DNA of 64,000 bases from Burkholderia sp. 8Y (GTDB lineage Bacteria > Pseudomonadota > Gammaproteobacteria > Burkholderiales > Burkholderiaceae), in contig NZ_LR733519.1 in NCBI RefSeq assembly GCF_902506145.1, forward strand, positions 2,209,213-2,273,212. The letters run 5' to 3'. Shown one piece after another: positions 10,097 through 18,011 of this stretch. The notes beneath the pieces were generated by a model. It was not told the DNA's origin and did not search any database. It was given only the letters and a program-made list of their open reading frames with translations. Numbering within the stretch: position 1 is the first letter of the stretch; the number at the start of each line of letters is the position of its first letter. Both the position numbers and the translations under genes were made by a program.

Positions 10097-11540
10097 GTAG
10101 GGGGCGCTGAGGGGCTGGGAACGGGCCCAAGGATCGGGTTGGGGTCTTGATACGCGAAGTGTGTTGATTGATACGAAGCCCCTCATTCGTTCGCGAGTGA
10201 GCCAGACGTGCGGCGCTCGAGTCGGCTTGGAAGGCGCGTTCCGCGTTGTTAGAAAGGTCGTCTCGTGAAACAAGACGAGGAATTAGCTGTAAATCATTGA
10301 TTATAAAAGATTTTTATATCTGGTGTTCCTGCTGCCGCTGTTTCACGTGCACGACCGGCCAAAGCCCGTGCGTACGACGGAGGTCGCGACCGCACTGCTC
10401 GACTGTCCAACGCTCGAAGGGCGAAGCGACTGAGAATGCGGCTTCCCTGAGAAGTTGAAACCGTGAAGGGCCCCCGTCAGATCCCTCGGACGCGGCTCCC
10501 TGAATGCAAGAACTGATAGGCCGGCAGGGTCCGATCCGGCGCAGCTAAATCGAACCGCCGAGCGTCGAGCTCTGAAGTTGTCAATCGACGATGTCTTCAG
10601 CGGCACGCCAGCCGCATGCGCAGTTTTGGTTGCTGCCGATCAAAGAAGGCCCCATGTCACCTCGCGCGGCGTTGCGACGTCGGAATGTGGCATCCCGAGC
10701 ATGTTCGCCTCCCACCCGCAGAGCCTTATTGACGACGGCATTCGAGAGGAGTTGGTATCCGTGTGGCGGATCGGCTTCCGCGTTGCCGTCGACCATCGAG
10801 TTCGCCAGTCTAACGTCGCGCCGACACTGCGTCGCATCGAGCGTCGGCAACGTACCCATCCGCGTGCTGTCGCGTCGTTGTCGCGCGCATGCGTGTGTAG
10901 AACGACGAGTCGAACTGCAACCTTGAATTCTCTACTGCGCCCAAGGTCCCGCCTTCGATGCGATTGTCTGAACGGGGCAGCACTTTGGAGCAGTCAACGA
11001 TCTTCGCCCTAGCCTCCCCAGACCTCTGGCATGGTCTGTTCAGTATCGATGCGCTAGCACTACCGACTAGGCCGCGTCTTCAACAGTCTGCTTAGACGGA
11101 AACTCTTTGCCACAACAGCGTCGGACGAGGACGCTTTTGTCGCCCAATTCAGCCCCCGCCAAACTGACAGCGGCGTTCCACTGGCGGGCTGTGATTCTGT
11201 CTGGATTAGGTTGTGCCTTCGAGGGCGCGTTCCTGGGCAGCCTCACCAGCCGTCGGAGCGACTTGCGTCGAGAAGATTGGGGCCGCGCACAGCGATCTAC
11301 CTCAGTAGCGCAGTCGCAGCAGCGGCGTCCGAAAGGGGATGAGGCGGGATGCGGGGGCGGCGGTTCGAACCAACACGACGGGCGCAAACCGTGCGCCGAT
11401 TCTAAGGCTGAGGGCGCCGTCGAAGATTGCCGCGTGTAGGAGCGTCGAGGTTCGTCTCGCGGACCCTGATGCGGGCGGTTGGAAAATAGCGCAGCAGCCG
11501 ACTCATACAGCTTGAAGTTTGGTTCCAGTTTTCATTCATC

Positions 11541-11606
11541 TCCGGCTACGGCTCCGGCTCCGGCTCCGGCTTCGGCTTCGGCTTCGAGCTTCAGCTTCTG
11601 GCTCCG
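11541..11606. repeat. Hexanucleotide tandem repeat (TCCGGC/TTCGGC)
   Basis: Seven consecutive 6-bp units (TCCGGC, TACGGC, three TCCGGC, two TTCGGC) run from 11541 to 11582, then decay into TTCGAG, CTTCAG and CTTCTG. It lies outside any recognisable gene. The gradient of degeneration from left to right suggests slippage growth with old units at the right end. Confidence 0.8.
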
Positions 11607-11774
11607 GGTCCCGCACACCGCTTCCCGCAGCGGGTCCGTTGTTGCATAACTTATCGCGCGCGGCCCGACGCCACAGGTGCCGCACATCCGTATATAAAGT
11701 GCCACTACGAAAATGCTCTGTTGCTTCGCCAAGCCCGCGACCACGCAACCAGCCCGGCAGTCAGCGGGACCGAC

Positions 11775-11790
11775 TGTCCGAATTCGGACA
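11775..11790. promoter_or_regulatory. Perfect palindrome, candidate ParB-binding (parS) site 1
   Basis: TGTCCGAATTCGGACA is a perfect 16-bp palindrome. Identical or near-identical copies occur at 11981 and 12205, all in the non-coding sequence just downstream of parB. Clustered 16-bp palindromes beside parAB are the usual form of plasmid and chromid centromeres. Confidence 0.55.
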
Positions 11791-11980
11791 CTCCCCTTAT
11801 CTTCAGCCACAAGGAACGTGCGAACTTTCAGTCGGGCGCAGCTGTCATTCTTTTGGCTGGCCGCTGTGTATGGCGTGTGGACGCGCTAACCGCCTAGTTA
11901 GGCGCACCGGACCGTTTCCGGATCTCCGTGTGTTCGCTATCGTCGCCCGATTCCTTCGCGGCGTCGCATCGCTCGCTATT

Positions 11981-11999
11981 TTGTCCGAATTTCGGACAA
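11981..11999. promoter_or_regulatory. Palindrome variant, candidate parS site 2
   Basis: TTGTCCGAA-T-TTCGGACAA has perfect 9-bp arms around a single central base. It is one base longer in the middle than the two flanking copies. Confidence 0.5.
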
Positions 12000-12204
12000 C
12001 TCAGGCCGATCTTGCTGACAGCGTTTTGCCATGGTTCTTGCAAGGCGTCATTCGATCCGATCGGGGCTGAAAAGAACACCGGTTTCTTCGAGCTGTTGGT
12101 GACGTGAGGAGCATAGAGTGCGAGGTTTGGCGCCCCGCGTTTCGCACCATTCATCAGGCGCCGCCACCGCCGGCCGTTGCCTGCGGGAAGTCCGATCTCA
12201 AGAC

Positions 12205-12220
12205 TGTCCGAATTCGGACA
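12205..12220. promoter_or_regulatory. Perfect palindrome, candidate parS site 3
   Basis: The same 16-bp palindrome as at 11775, including the preceding C. It lies about 110 bp beyond the parB stop. Confidence 0.55.
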
Positions 12221-12297
12221 CCGCCTAATTACCCTACCATCGACCCTGCGGTACCACATAGCCGCTGCGCTGACTTAGCAGCCCCCGTTACGGCCAC

Positions 12298-12318
12298 AAA
12301 AAAGCCCGCTTAGCGGGC
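12298..12318 (-). terminator. Rho-independent terminator of the parAB operon
   Basis: On the minus strand, GCCCGC-TAA-GCGGGC forms a 6-bp GC stem with a 3-base loop, followed by six T residues. It begins 9 bp after the parB stop codon at 12327. Confidence 0.9.
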
Positions 12319-12326
12319 CTGTTGCG

Positions 12327-13304
12327 TCACTCCGATCGTATAGAGAACATCTTCCCTATATGCTCTCGGAGTTGATTCTCCTGTTCCTCCGTGACCACGC
12401 CCGCTTTGAATTTAAACGTCAACCCCTTCACGTCCTTAGTGATGCTTCCAGCCTGAACCTTCCCGGCGAAGATCTTCAATATACTGCGACCGCCGGCATC
12501 AGTCGCCGGTCCTCCACGACTTATCTGCGCACCGAGACTTGCGGCCAGTTTGGTTTGCACAAGATCGCCCGACAGGACCTGCGGCCACAATTCCTGCAAC
12601 GCCTTTAGCCCCGCGTCGCCCGATTTCTTCAACGCATTAGCCACGTCCTGCGCCGAGGAAGCGCCCAGCACCGAAGGGGTAAGATCGAGATCACGTTTCA
12701 TGAAGTCTGGGAGCGCATCGAATGCGAGGAACCTGTACAGATCGCTGCGCGAAATTCCCATTGCTTCGGCCAGCCGCGTGCGGTTCGGAAACTCCGCTTC
12801 GGCCCGACGTATCGCAATCGCGATCTCATAGTCCGACAGATCGTCGCGCGTGACGTTCTCCATCAACGCCAGCGCAGCCATGTCCTGATCCGAACACTCA
12901 ATGACGACCGCCCGAATCGTCTCCTTGTTGATCAGCTTGTGCGCGCGCAGCCGGCGCTCACCGGCCACCAGCTGAAACGATTCCCCGATACGCCGGACCG
13001 TGACCGCCTGCAACAATCCGACCTCGTCGATCGATCGTGCCAACTCCGACAACTTGGCCTCACTGAACTGTCGACGTGGCTGCCACGGGTTCGGCACAAT
13101 CCCATCGAGTGCAATCTCCGTTTCGACGCCCTTCGACTCCAGTTCCTGTATCCGCAGTTGCGCTGCCGCGAGCGCGCTCGTGATGCCCGGCATCGTCTGC
13201 GGGCCGCGAGAGGTCCGGTCCTTCTTACTCTCGCCCTTGAAGTCCGCCGGCTTCGGAAGGTTGGCCGTCTTGGCCATGAGCTGTTCTCGGATGTTGTTAC
13301 TCAT
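12327..13304 (-). CDS. parB: ParB/RepB/Spo0J family partition protein
   Basis: A 325-residue centromere-binding CTPase of the replicon segregation system. The N-terminal ParB domain shows PNPWQPRR (residues 71-78) and the CTP-binding motif GERRLRAH (115-122). A helix-turn-helix follows (TRLAEAMGISRSDLYRFLAF, about 176-195), and the C-terminus is the dimerisation region. It overlaps parA by 4 bp (ATGA), so the two are translationally coupled. A terminator follows directly. Predicted targets are the TGTCCGAA palindromes at 11775-12220. Confidence 0.93.
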   Translation of the reverse strand: MSNNIREQLMAKTANLPKPADFKGESKKDRTSRGPQTMPGITSALAAAQLRIQELESKGVETEIALDGIVPNPWQPRRQFSEAKLSELARSIDEVGLLQAVTVRRIGESFQLVAGERRLRAHKLINKETIRAVVIECSDQDMAALALMENVTRDDLSDYEIAIAIRRAEAEFPNRTRLAEAMGISRSDLYRFLAFDALPDFMKRDLDLTPSVLGASSAQDVANALKKSGDAGLKALQELWPQVLSGDLVQTKLAASLGAQISRGGPATDAGGRSILKIFAGKVQAGSITKDVKGLTFKFKAGVVTEEQENQLREHIGKMFSIRSE

Positions 13305-14512
13305 GCCGCCTCCCTCCAGGATTTAACGAACATATCGTCGAGCCACTTCGCGTATTGCATCATCGGCTGCCGGACGCGCTGCAAGGACTTCGCTGTCGAA
13401 TGCGTGCTGACGACGTCGAGCGCGGTCGAGAACGACAACGCACCGCCGCTCATCACCGAGCTCGCCGGGATCTCAAACGGATCAAGCCAGCGTCCATACG
13501 CGCTTTGAGCCCACTGCCGAACCACCGGCGCCGACGACGTCTTCCCATAGTCCACCTTCGATAGCAGGATGGAGATGAAGTCGTACACTTTGTCTTCCTC
13601 ATACGGCAGGAAGTCTTCCGCCACGTCCGAAAAAAGCCGCCAGAAAGCCAGCGAACTGATGAAGTCCAGGTTCTCCGGAATCATCGGCATGACGAGCGCA
13701 TCGGCCGCGAGAAGTGCATTCAGGTTCATATAAGACAGCGAGGGCGACGTATCGATGAGGATATAGTCGTACTGCGCGCGCAGCGGCTCGAGTCCCTCAC
13801 GCAAGACGGCCCAGAACCGGTAGCCCTGGATAGTCTTCTGTCGAGCCGGAAGCAGGAACTCGGCCCCGTACAAAAAGGTGTGACCGGGAATGATGTCGAG
13901 GCCATCCCAGTATGTCGATTGAACGCTCGCGCCAAGTCCCCCCTCGACGTTTTGGTCGTAGATATAGGGGAGCACGGTGTCGTCTCCCGAGATTTCCTTT
14001 TCGGCGTAGAGTCCGCACAATTCGGACGCCGATGCCTGCGGATCCAGATCGACGAGGAGGACTTTCCGCCCGAGGAGGGTGAGGGCTTGTGCGAGGCAGA
14101 CCGTCGTCGTCGTCTTGGCGGACCCGCCCTTCAACTGCGCCGTGGTGAGAACCTTGCCCCGGAAATTGCCGTCGGCATCGTCAAGACGCGTCTGGTAAAT
14201 GTCCGAAGCCATCTTCACCCACATACGGACCTCAGGAAGCGTGAACGTGCGGCTGCGTCCATTCCCATTGAGCGTGCCGCTGGGCAGGCCGCCTTCGCCC
14301 TTTGTCACCAGATACTGAATCTGCTGACGCGTGAGGTTGCACATCTCCGCGAGTTCGCTGATGGTGTAGAAGGGCGCAGTCTTGCGCGGCCGGGGCGCGA
14401 GGATCTGCTCGCGAAGATTGTCCGAGAACGGTTCGAGGTTATCCGCGAATTCCGCGACTTCCCGTAGCGAAACCTTTCGGTCTTCCATTGGTAGGCTGCC
14501 TACGTTAGCCAT
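13301..14512 (-). CDS. parA: ParA family partition ATPase with N-terminal DNA-binding domain
   Basis: 403 residues. A MerR-like helix-turn-helix (FYTISELAEMCNLTRQQIQY, about 48-67) precedes the deviant Walker A motif KGGSAKTT (128-135) and the Walker A' DLDPQAS (155-161). ParA moves ParB-bound DNA over the nucleoid. The N-terminal HTH is typical of type Ia plasmid ParA proteins, which also repress their own promoter. The start at 14512 has a GGAGAAAG site; an in-frame ATG at 14488 is an alternative. The start codon lies inside an inverted repeat that may be the autoregulatory operator. Confidence 0.93.
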   Translation of the reverse strand: MANVGSLPMEDRKVSLREVAEFADNLEPFSDNLREQILAPRPRKTAPFYTISELAEMCNLTRQQIQYLVTKGEGGLPSGTLNGNGRSRTFTLPEVRMWVKMASDIYQTRLDDADGNFRGKVLTTAQLKGGSAKTTTTVCLAQALTLLGRKVLLVDLDPQASASELCGLYAEKEISGDDTVLPYIYDQNVEGGLGASVQSTYWDGLDIIPGHTFLYGAEFLLPARQKTIQGYRFWAVLREGLEPLRAQYDYILIDTSPSLSYMNLNALLAADALVMPMIPENLDFISSLAFWRLFSDVAEDFLPYEEDKVYDFISILLSKVDYGKTSSAPVVRQWAQSAYGRWLDPFEIPASSVMSGGALSFSTALDVVSTHSTAKSLQRVRQPMMQYAKWLDDMFVKSWREAA

Positions 14513-14551
14513 TCTGCGCTTTCTCCATGTATTGACGCTGAAGCGCAGAAT
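14511..14551. promoter_or_regulatory. Inverted repeat over the parA start, candidate ParA operator
   Basis: ATTCTGCGCTT and AAGCGCAGAAT, perfect 11-bp arms separated by 19 bp, cover the parA start codon and the sequence just upstream. Type Ia ParA proteins with an N-terminal HTH commonly repress their own operon by binding such a dyad. Confidence 0.55.
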
Positions 14552-14737
14552 ACACGAATATGCGTAAACAAGCTTACCAAGCGGACAAATATCTCACTTT
14601 CGAGCCGATTTTTGCGCGCTTCGCACTGTGAAGGCCCGTGATTCCTCTGCACGAAGAGGCTCTCCTCGAGCGTCGAATCACCTAGACGTGCCTAAGACCG
14701 CCTCGCCGCCAATCGCCGCACAAAAAGCGCCCCGAGT

Positions 14738-14748
14738 CGGTTTTTGTG
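14738..14748 (+). repeat. Iteron copy 1 (CGGTTTTTGTG)
   Basis: An isolated direct copy, separated by 180 bp of AT-rich sequence from the main block at 14918-15092. Confidence 0.75.
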
Positions 14749-14905
14749 CGCGTCCCACAAAGACTAATCAAATCAATGCATTACGCGGTCAAACTCAGAA
14801 GTTCTTCTATGTCTTCTTGGCCCTGTTCGTTTTGTGTTTTGTAAACCTTCACCGACCTACTTACAAACACGCGGCAAAAATCCGTTCCAATTCAAAGCTA
14901 ACCCC

Positions 14906-14914
14906 TGTGGATAG
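14906..14914 (+). promoter_or_regulatory. DnaA-box-like site in the origin
   Basis: TGTGGATAG matches the DnaA box TGTGGATAA at 8 of 9 positions and sits between the AT-rich stretch and the main iteron block. Confidence 0.55.
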
Positions 14915-14917
14915 GGA

Positions 14918-15092
14918 CGGTTTTTGTGAAGCGCCGGTCGGTTTTTGTGTCGGACGTGGCCGCAAGTTGGGCAGCGACGGCCGGTTTTTGTGCGCGCCGG
15001 GGTGGAATTTGTGCGATCAGAGAGCGTGCGGGACGGTTTTTGTGCGGATTGGTCAGCGGCATTCCGGTTCTAAATCCGGGGCGGTTTTTGTG
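14918..15092 (+). repeat. Main iteron block, five direct copies of CGGTTTTTGTG
   Basis: Exact copies start at 14918, 14939, 14982, 15034 and 15082 (spacings 21, 43, 52 and 48 bp), with a degenerate GGAATTTGTG at about 15004. Several spacings are close to whole helical turns. The last copy abuts the -35 box of the repA promoter. Confidence 0.88.
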
Positions 15093-15120
15093 TTGACACG
15101 CTTTTCTTGCCTGTTAGAGT
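15093..15120 (+). promoter_or_regulatory. repA promoter abutting the last iteron
   Basis: TTGACA at 15093-15098, a 16-bp spacer, then TAGAGT at 15115-15120. The -35 box starts one base after the last iteron (15082-15092), so initiator bound there should block RNA polymerase. The repA ATG follows 26 bp later. Confidence 0.75.
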
Positions 15121-15146
15121 GCCGGGGACCGAAGCCGAATCAAAGA

Positions 15147-16544
15147 ATGGAAAACGAAGATTTCACCGTCACCCCGCAGCAGCTCGCGCTGGACATCTAT
15201 GAGGATATGTCCGGCCAGGGAGCCGCCATCTGCGAGGCGACGCGCGACATCGGTTTCCTGCGAAACAACATCTTCACGCGCGTCGGCGGACTCGGCATCG
15301 CGGCGCGCCGGGTGCTCGACGCCGCCTATTTCATCGTCGCGAGCAAAGCTCCTGACGAACTCATCGACGACAAGGTGTACACCTTCACCGCCGATGTGAA
15401 CTACTTCAAATGGCTGATGCGCTACGACAGTCGCAATCACAGCCACCTCATCGCTCAGATGCGGGCCGCCGCCCGGGCGCGCGTCGAAATCATGACTGCG
15501 CCGTCCATCGAGGAACTAACCGAGAAAGACTCGTGGGGCACCATTAGTCTGCTCGGTGACTGTTATATCGAACGAAACGTTGTCTGCGTCCTGCTTTCCG
15601 GGCGCGTCATCAAATATCTCATCAGCCCGTATAAGGCGCACTGGCTGAGCTTGCGTGCGTCGACGGCGTTTTCTTTGTCGCTCGCTCGCGCGATCTATGA
15701 CCGGCTGATCCCCTGCCAAGGTCACGGCGTGACAGAGTGGTTCCCGTTCGAAGAAGTGCTCGAATGGCCCGGCAAGGTCGGTGAGTCGCGCAAAGAGGTG
15801 AAGGAATTTAAGAAGCGGTTCCTGGAGCCGGCCATCGACCAGTTGAATGAAGTGTCCGACTTCGACGTGAATTGGGAAGCGAACGCCGACCGGGCGACAC
15901 GTGACAAGCTCAAGATTCGCTTCCGGTTCACGAAAAAGCAGGGCGCGGACGCGGCACGGGCGGGCATCGCGGACGAGATGTATTTGCTGCTTCACAACGA
16001 GTTCGCGTTCGACACACCCGACTTCGAACGGCTCGCGAAGCGTCGCGATGTCTGGACGGACGAACGTCTCGAACAGGCAATCGAGTACACGCGATTCAAG
16101 CTGAACGAAGGCAAGGTCACGGTGAGTCCGCGCGGCTACTTGTTCAAGGCGCTCGAAGGCAATTACCGCATCGGCGATGCCGATCGCAAGATGGCCGCCA
16201 TCAAGGCGAAGCAGCTCGAGGATGACAAGAAAGGCCGTCGCGAGCGGGATGCCGTGCAGGCGCAACTCGAGGCGACGATCCAGGCCCAGAACGATTCCGC
16301 GCGCGCCAAGATGAGCGAGGAAATCAAGGCCGGCCGGGAGTTTTTCGAGGCTGCGGACGCGCAGTCACGCAAAGAGCTGTGCCACTCTTTCGTGAGCCAG
16401 CTCATTCCGCAGCGGCTCATCGAGAAACAAGGGCTGTCGCGCGAATCGTTGAGTGCGGAGAACATACTGACGGTGAATCGCGTGGTCGCGGATGCGTTCT
16501 GTTCCCATGTGTACGTCAAGATGAAGAAGGCGCGCCCGGGCTGA
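15147..16544 (+). CDS. repA: Rep_3-type replication initiator protein
   Basis: 465 residues, starting MENEDFTVTPQQLALDIYED. Tandem winged-helix domains are expected for this family (SLRASTAFSLSLARAIYDRL region in the first half, then KGRRERDAVQAQL in a basic, coiled C-terminal part). The protein binds iterons to open the origin. The start at 15147 is chosen because the promoter and iterons lie directly upstream; reading further up to 14628 would translate through the iteron array. It is divergent from parAB, the arrangement of Burkholderia secondary chromosomes and megaplasmids. The exact initiator subfamily would need a profile search. Confidence 0.88.
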   Translation: MENEDFTVTPQQLALDIYEDMSGQGAAICEATRDIGFLRNNIFTRVGGLGIAARRVLDAAYFIVASKAPDELIDDKVYTFTADVNYFKWLMRYDSRNHSHLIAQMRAAARARVEIMTAPSIEELTEKDSWGTISLLGDCYIERNVVCVLLSGRVIKYLISPYKAHWLSLRASTAFSLSLARAIYDRLIPCQGHGVTEWFPFEEVLEWPGKVGESRKEVKEFKKRFLEPAIDQLNEVSDFDVNWEANADRATRDKLKIRFRFTKKQGADAARAGIADEMYLLLHNEFAFDTPDFERLAKRRDVWTDERLEQAIEYTRFKLNEGKVTVSPRGYLFKALEGNYRIGDADRKMAAIKAKQLEDDKKGRRERDAVQAQLEATIQAQNDSARAKMSEEIKAGREFFEAADAQSRKELCHSFVSQLIPQRLIEKQGLSRESLSAENILTVNRVVADAFCSHVYVKMKKARPG

Positions 16545-16559
16545 GTCCGGGCGTCGGCC

Positions 16560-17831
16560 TCAATCTTGTCGCCGGACCACGTCGTCTAGCGGCTTCTGCC
16601 ACGCCGCGAGCGCTGCGCCGAGCGCGAGCATCGCGGCGGAATAGACTAGACCGCGGCTCAACCCACCGCTGTCCGATATGCGCCCGATCACCGTCGGACC
16701 GACAATCTGTCCGACAGCAAAGACGATCGTGAACGCGTTTATACCGCTTGCCCATTGGGTGACAGGCAGGTTGTGCCGAACGAAAGCCGTCGTCGACGCC
16801 ACCGCCGAAAGGAACGTCCCGCCAAACAACACGCCGGATGCAAACGCGGCGAGCGGATGCGCAAATACGGCGGGAACGAGGGTCGCCACCGCGAGCAGCG
16901 CGTTGAGGAGCGCCAGCGCCTGACCGCCGCGCATGCGATCGAGCAGCCCCGACCACACGCGCGCCGAGACGACCGTCGCGACGCCGAGCACCACGTAGAA
17001 GCCGCTGACCACGGCCGCGCTCATGCCGGCGTTGCGTAGCAGCGCAACGATGAACGTCATGTAGCCGATATAGCCGACGCCGAAGCAGCCATACCCGGCA
17101 AGCGCGAGAGCAAAGCGGCTCCGCGCGACGGCGCGGTGCGGCAAGGCCCGTCCCGCATAAGTGGTTGCCGGCTTCGAAGAGGCGGTCTCGATACCTCGCG
17201 CCGCCGACACTGCGACCATTGCGCAGACCGCGCACGCCGCCGCGAGCGCGAACCATGCGTATCGCCAGCCGTGCGTTTCGGGGAAGACCGTCAGCGGAAC
17301 GAGGATCGACGATAGCGCGATGCCCCAGCCCGTGCCGCCGTAGTACAAGCCGATGATCAGTCCCGAATCGCGCGGCGACAGCGACGCGAGCCGCGCCGCC
17401 AGCACGCCGCCGCTGACGAAGACGAGCGCGCTGCCCGCGCCGGTGAGCACGCGCAGCACAAGCAGCGTGTTCGTTTGGGTGACGGTGCCGCTCAGCGCCA
17501 TCAGCAGGGCGGTCGCCACGCAGCCTGCCGTGAAGAGCGTGCGCGGCGCCGTCTGCCGCGACAGCCGCGAGAACGCAAACGCGCCGAGAAGATAGCCGAG
17601 CGCGTTGGCCGTGTTCATCGCGCCGGCCTGTGCGAAATTCCAGCCGAGGTCCAGCTTCATCGGCGGCAGCAGCAAGGCGTACGCGAAGCGGGCGAAGCCC
17701 AGCGCAATCGCGCTGCCGAGGGACAACGAGACGGCGAGCCGCCGCGCCTTCGAGCGGTTCGTCGACGCGCTCGCGGCCTGCGACTCCGGCGGGCAGTCGG
17801 CGCGGCTTTCGATGATCTCTGGGTTCGGCAC
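16560..17831 (-). CDS. YbfB/YjiJ-type MFS transporter
   Basis: A 423-residue inner-membrane protein with about 12 helices. The opening helix SLGSAIALGFARFAYALLLP and the MKLDLGWNFAQAGAMNTANA stretch are typical of the YbfB/YjiJ family. Substrate unknown. The start is uncertain: the GTG at 17831 after GGAGA is preferred, but the frame stays open to 17981 with an Arg-rich N-terminus that I consider untranslated. Its stop lies only 15 bp from the repA stop, so the two genes converge. Confidence 0.85.
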   Translation of the reverse strand: MPNPEIIESRADCPPESQAASASTNRSKARRLAVSLSLGSAIALGFARFAYALLLPPMKLDLGWNFAQAGAMNTANALGYLLGAFAFSRLSRQTAPRTLFTAGCVATALLMALSGTVTQTNTLLVLRVLTGAGSALVFVSGGVLAARLASLSPRDSGLIIGLYYGGTGWGIALSSILVPLTVFPETHGWRYAWFALAAACAVCAMVAVSAARGIETASSKPATTYAGRALPHRAVARSRFALALAGYGCFGVGYIGYMTFIVALLRNAGMSAAVVSGFYVVLGVATVVSARVWSGLLDRMRGGQALALLNALLAVATLVPAVFAHPLAAFASGVLFGGTFLSAVASTTAFVRHNLPVTQWASGINAFTIVFAVGQIVGPTVIGRISDSGGLSRGLVYSAAMLALGAALAAWQKPLDDVVRRQD

Positions 17832-18011
17832 TCTCGTCGCGTCTCCGGGTCGCTTCTTACGTTCTTTTTGACGCCGCCGGCTCCTTGAGCACGTCTCTAA
17901 ACCGGACGGCACCGCTTCTGCGACGTATGGTAGCGCCCGCATCGCGTTCACGCATTGCACATCTCGCGCTTCGGGAGCCAACGCCGAATTCGAACGCCCG
18001 CGCGAAGGTCA

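Larger units (their letters stand above)
10097..12296. other. 2.2 kb stretch with no recognisable gene, between the unknown gene and parB
   Basis: Short reading frames occur on both strands but none has a plausible ribosome-binding site, codon bias or recognisable family. The left end (10270-10320) is strikingly AT-rich for this genome. The right half carries a hexanucleotide repeat (11541-11606) and three TGTCCGAA-type palindromes (11775-12220). I see no IS ends. It is best read as decayed sequence plus centromere-like sites next to parAB. Confidence 0.55.
14600..15092 (+). other. Iteron-type origin of replication of the secondary replicon
   Basis: The region between parA and repA holds at least six direct copies of CGGTTTTTGTG, related degenerate copies (near 14606 and 15004), an inverted copy (14718-14728), a DnaA-box-like site and an AT-rich stretch at 14760-14880. 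This is the standard layout of a Rep_3-type iteron origin: initiator-binding repeats, DnaA site and unwinding element beside the initiator gene. Confidence 0.85.

Noticed and set aside
10339..10354. Half match to the chromosomal parS consensus (TGTTTCACGTG)
   Set aside because: Only the left half and centre match; the right half is unrelated, and the replicon's own ParB has better candidate sites at 11775-12220.
10343..10606. Minus-strand frame of 87 codons in the gene-poor region
   Set aside because: No ribosome-binding site, family or codon bias; composition fits random open frame.
11361..11376. GGTTCGAACC resembling a tRNA T-loop
   Set aside because: The flanking bases do not form a T-stem, and no acceptor or anticodon arm can be drawn around it.
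11107..11439. Overlapping short frames on both strands at 11.1-11.4 kb
   Set aside because: Neither shows a conserved domain or start signal; judged chance frames in non-coding sequence.
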